A stretch of 64,000 nt of DNA from Rhododendron vialii. Its lineage: Eukaryota; Streptophyta; Magnoliopsida; Ericales; Ericaceae. The notes under the pieces were generated by a model that saw nothing but the letters and a program-made list of their open reading frames with translations, was not told the DNA's origin and made no database searches. Shown here piece by piece: positions 60,927-64,000 of this stretch (within the stretch, counting starts at the first letter, position 1; every line of letters begins with the position of its first letter). The translations under genes and the position numbers were made by a program. The stretch lies in NCBI RefSeq assembly GCF_030253575.1, contig NC_080564.1, positions 6,058,501 to 6,122,500 on the forward strand. Direction: 5' to 3'.

Positions 60927-61800
60927 TGTCACGGGGCTGTTTTTCCGCCTAGAAATCTACCCGTGATGGCACCAAGTTTGCCAACAACTTGGTCTCAGCC
61001 AACTAGTGTTTACTCACACACCTGATATGTTTGAACGTCTAGAAACACACTCAAAAGTTACGGAAACCGTCCCAACCTTTATTAAGCACCAACTTACAAA
61101 GGAATACACTTAAGAACCTAGACATAACAACCCTCTCTGCCTTAGGCTACGAAAATGCTTGCCTAAATAGGCTTACAATCAAAAAAACGTGGCCACTAAG
61201 TACATGAGATCATGGGGCCAACCCATGATCTTGCAGATGACACCCTCAACTGTCCTAGGGCTGTGCTAGCACTGCCAGAATCTGCCAGCACACTGAAACA
61301 TGAAACTGCCTGGAAATAACTACCGATAAATGCCCGTTTCTGCCTTGGACATCTGTCCCATGCTGCCAGCAACACATGCAGCCCGTTTCTGCCTTGGACA
61401 CCTGTCCCATGCTCCCAGCAACATGTGCAGAATGCTGTTAACCGTCAATAACCGTTTTGCCTGAGCCAACTCAAGTCTGCCTCCGTTTTGCCCGAGCCAA
61501 CTCAATGCTGCCTGGCCAATTTCGTGATTCAACCCCAGCTCCCAATACTTAGCCATTTTTCTCGATTGCCTTGTCCCACAAGCCTGCTTCCCATTTAGCA
61601 TCCCTGCCTCGATATTATTGGGCCATCACGTGCATCACGACTGCCACTTGCCTTAGGGACCAGTGCCGACACCAACCGACACCGTTGGATCACCTTGTAA
61701 AGACATGCCTCCCTCATGCCTTTGTTTCCACCGGTTGGCTAGGGTGTAAGGTGCCACCGCTAGCCAAGCTTAGCAAGCCTTGAAAATCAAGGTGCTAACA
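60927..61800. mobile_element. Solo LTR (874 bp) inside ABCB pseudogene exon 8
   Basis: Starts TGTCACGGGGCTG and ends GTGCTAACA. It is flanked by CTAGT on both sides (60922-60926 and 61801-61805). Removing it and one CTAGT rejoins ABCB sequence for VGRTS and [14 protein letters not shown] without loss. On the minus strand a TTAATAAAGG poly(A) signal lies near one end, suggesting minus orientation. The start resembles gypsy/chromovirus LTRs. No internal region remains. Confidence 0.92.
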
Positions 61801-62700
61801 CTAGTCCTCCCTACCATCACACGCTCGAGCGCATCTTGTACAACTTTCTCTGATTGGCTATCAAGTGCACTAGTGGCCTCGTCTAGTAATAGAATTGCAG
61901 GGTTTTTCAATATAGCACGGGCTATTGCAATACGTTGCTTCTGTCCACCCGACAGTTGCAATCCTCTATCCCCACACCACGTATCATACCCATCTTTGAG
62001 TCCTGCGATGAAATCGTGAGCGTTGGCCGCCTTAGCTACCTCAATGACCTTTGATTCGTCAATCTTATCTGATGTACCGTAAGTGATGTTATCTCGAATT
62101 GATCCCGCGAACAAAGTTGGCTCTAGACTAACAAGTGTAATGTGGCTCCTTAGTGACCTCAAATGGTATGATCTAATATAGCGACCATCGTTTTCACTCT
62201 GCCATTAAGTGGGTCATAGAATCGCTCGATCAATCCAATGATGGTTGATTTTCCAGACCCACTTTGTCCAAAACGCGGTTGATTTCCCTGCTTTAATGCT
62301 GATGGAAAAGCCATTGAAGACCATGACGTCGGGCCTAGCTGGGTATGCAAATTCGATGTCACGTAGCTCCACATCACCCATTATTTTGTCCGGCTTGTAG
62401 CCTTCAGGGTCGTCGGGCTCAATACACGTATACCGATCCAGCACAGCAAAAACTGACCCAACAGCATTAGATCCTTTCGCAAGGTCCATTAGTCATGGTC
62501 CCTGCGTCTGCAATAACTCGACCCGTGCTTACTAAGATCATGAAGGTCTCAAATAGGGCTTTGGACCCAATGTAGCCTTGGGAGACGAGCTTCCCACCGT
62601 ACCAGAAGTCTAAAGCCCAAGTGCATGCCATGAGACTTTGGGAGGTACCAAGCCCAATACCTGCGAACCATGATTGTCGGATGCTTTCACATTTTTGAGC

Positions 62701-63230
62701 TAATTTCTATGTGCATGATACGTGAACAATGTATGTGCACATGGCAAATCATTTGAAGTTTCCGACACCTCACCAATTTTCATGTCTTGCAAAATTGTTC
62801 GTGCAACATTTCAAGAAACTATCTTCTTTTTTCAGTACGGGAAGTGATTATTAAACAAATGAACATAATAAATACGTCTAATATATCACATAATGCAATA
62901 AACAATGTACGAAATCAACTAGTGTATTACAGTATGGAAAGTGAATTTAGCACTCCTTTTTTCTCTAATAGTACTCTCCTTTGTGTTTTTATTAGGTGAT
63001 ATGTTTTGTGAGAGAAGATGAGTGTCGTTAGAGAAGTGATCGACAAAATCACTTCCCTTTTGGTATGTATATAGAATTTTTACGTTTCTTATACTTCGAA
63101 TCCTTTTGATTGGAAATCCTAGCTAGATACTTTATCTTTTGGGGACTCAAAATTCCTGCGCACGACCCCCAAGAAATTTTCTCTATCTATCTATCTTGGT
63201 TTATTATCCTCAAAATCCAGGAGAGAACAA
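62701..63230. other. Deletion-junction DNA inside the third ABCB copy
   Basis: Noncoding AT-rich sequence occupies the place where exons 6 and 7 and the start of exon 8 should be. Nothing recognisable. Confidence 0.5.
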
Positions 63231-63764
63231 ACTTGGGTATTATGACCCAGCGGCAGCTGAGAAATGAAGTTATGAGCGTTAGAAGCTTTAGAAGCAGCAA
63301 TGATCTCTTCCATATCACCATCTTCTTCCCAAATAGTATGTTCTCTTTAATACTTGTAGCAAATAGTGCTGACTCTTGACTCACCAACCCCATCTGAGAT
63401 CTCAACCACTTCAACTGCAGCTTATCAATGGCCACCCCGTCCAGACAAATTTCTCCCCCCATCGGATCATAAAACCGTTGCAATCACCGTCGATTTTCTG
63501 GACCCACTCCCGCCGACTAGTGCCACTGTTAATCCTGATGGGATTTTCAGGTTGAAGTTTTGGAAAATGGGGGTGTCGGGTCGCGATGGGTAGGCAAATT
63601 CGACGTTTTTGAATTCAATTTCGCCCGAAATGGTCTCGAAAATTTGGCTGTCCTTGTTGTCGGAATCAATTTTGGGTACTCTTTTTATTAGTTCCAATAT
63701 TTTTTCTCCTGCCTCGGATGCTTCGGAGAAGTACTTTAGGTTTGATAAAGCAGTACCCAGTGAC

Positions 63765-64000
63765 CTGATTGAGAAAATTAGGATAAATTTTTTTACTCAA
63801 AAAGATTATATAGAGACTAATTATAACACTATTCAATCACACTTCAACCAGAATTCTTCATTTTCATCTCCACTTTGGAAAATCTATTCATTTCTTTCCA
63901 AATTCAACAACTTTCCCTCTAAAATTTAAGTTGTATTTTTATATATCGGGCCGGTTCCGGGGGCACTTAAAAAAACCCTCCAAATCTTAATTTCATAGTT
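63765..64000. other. Intron or flank upstream of decayed ABCB exon 5
   Basis: AT-rich; no ABCB exon 4 sequence is seen before the window ends. The last 60 bases (GGGCCGGTTCCGGGGGCAC) look like the edge of another repeat. Confidence 0.4.

Larger units (their letters stand above)
60783..63764 (-). pseudogene. Third ABCB15-like copy, heavily decayed
   Basis: Only exon 5 (63764-63231) and most of exon 8 (about 62700-60783) remain. The NBD1 signature exon, the linker and the first half of membrane domain 2 are missing between them. In exon 5 Walker A is GGSGSRKST (a conserved Gly is Arg), about 11 bases are lost right after it, and another base is lost near 63330 (FGKK for FGKED). In exon 8 one base is gained near 62488, bases are lost before the second Walker A near 62268, one base is lost near 62190, and an 874-bp solo LTR sits at 60927-61800. 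Still readable are [50 protein letters not shown] and [14 protein letters not shown]. Upstream exons, if any, lie beyond the window. Confidence 0.92.

Overview
This is a plant nuclear genome window, most likely from a eudicot and perhaps a woody species. The evidence is multi-exon genes with GT-AG introns, plant-only families (chloroplast DUF760 protein, B12D-like protein, CYP89A P450, ABCB15-type transporters), AT-rich intergenic DNA, CT/GA microsatellites and dense plant transposons (MITEs, hAT, TRIM, solo LTRs, LINE tails). I cannot name the species.

Layout. At 3.1-11.4 kb on + lies a decayed ABCB15-like transporter with exons 2-8, followed directly by an exon 1. At 14.1-16.0 kb on - is a small, complete three-exon B12D-like gene. 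At 20.2-24.9 kb on + is a complete five-exon DUF760 chloroplast gene. At 27.6-36.6 kb on - is a Sin3-like corepressor gene whose first 13 exons read cleanly and whose 3' half is broken. At 39.7-42.8 kb on - is a CYP89A-like P450 in two parts that do not join cleanly. At 47.8-49.45 kb is a duplicated 5' piece of the Sin3 gene, split by a TRIM and a MITE. At 49.8-55.8 kb on - is a complete eight-exon ABCB transporter (1249 codons before the stop). At 60.3-63.8 kb on - is a third, strongly decayed ABCB copy. It carries an 874-bp solo LTR in an exon and a 142-bp tandem repeat made from its own 3' end.

How it fits together. These are unrelated single genes (mitochondrial, chloroplast, chromatin, oxidation) embedded in a birth-and-death cluster of ABCB transporters. 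Of the three ABCB copies only the one at 49.8-55.8 kb can encode a full transporter. The dead + copy keeps almost exactly the exon lengths of the live - copy, so the breaks can be counted base by base.

Mobile DNA. Several insertions have exact target-site duplications that can be read directly: two solo LTRs (5 bp), three hAT-like elements (8 bp), a Mutator-like palindrome (9 bp), a Tourist-like MITE (TTA) and an 802-bp foldback just upstream of the P450 (8 bp). I saw no prokaryotic features, CRISPR arrays, rRNA or tRNA genes. No wholly new biological system is evident. The most unusual structures are the permuted ABCB pseudogene, the 142-bp repeat, the split Sin3 fragment and the Sin3 gene that stays open through its HDAC-interaction region before a stop. 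Family names rest on recognition of motifs by eye, without database searches.
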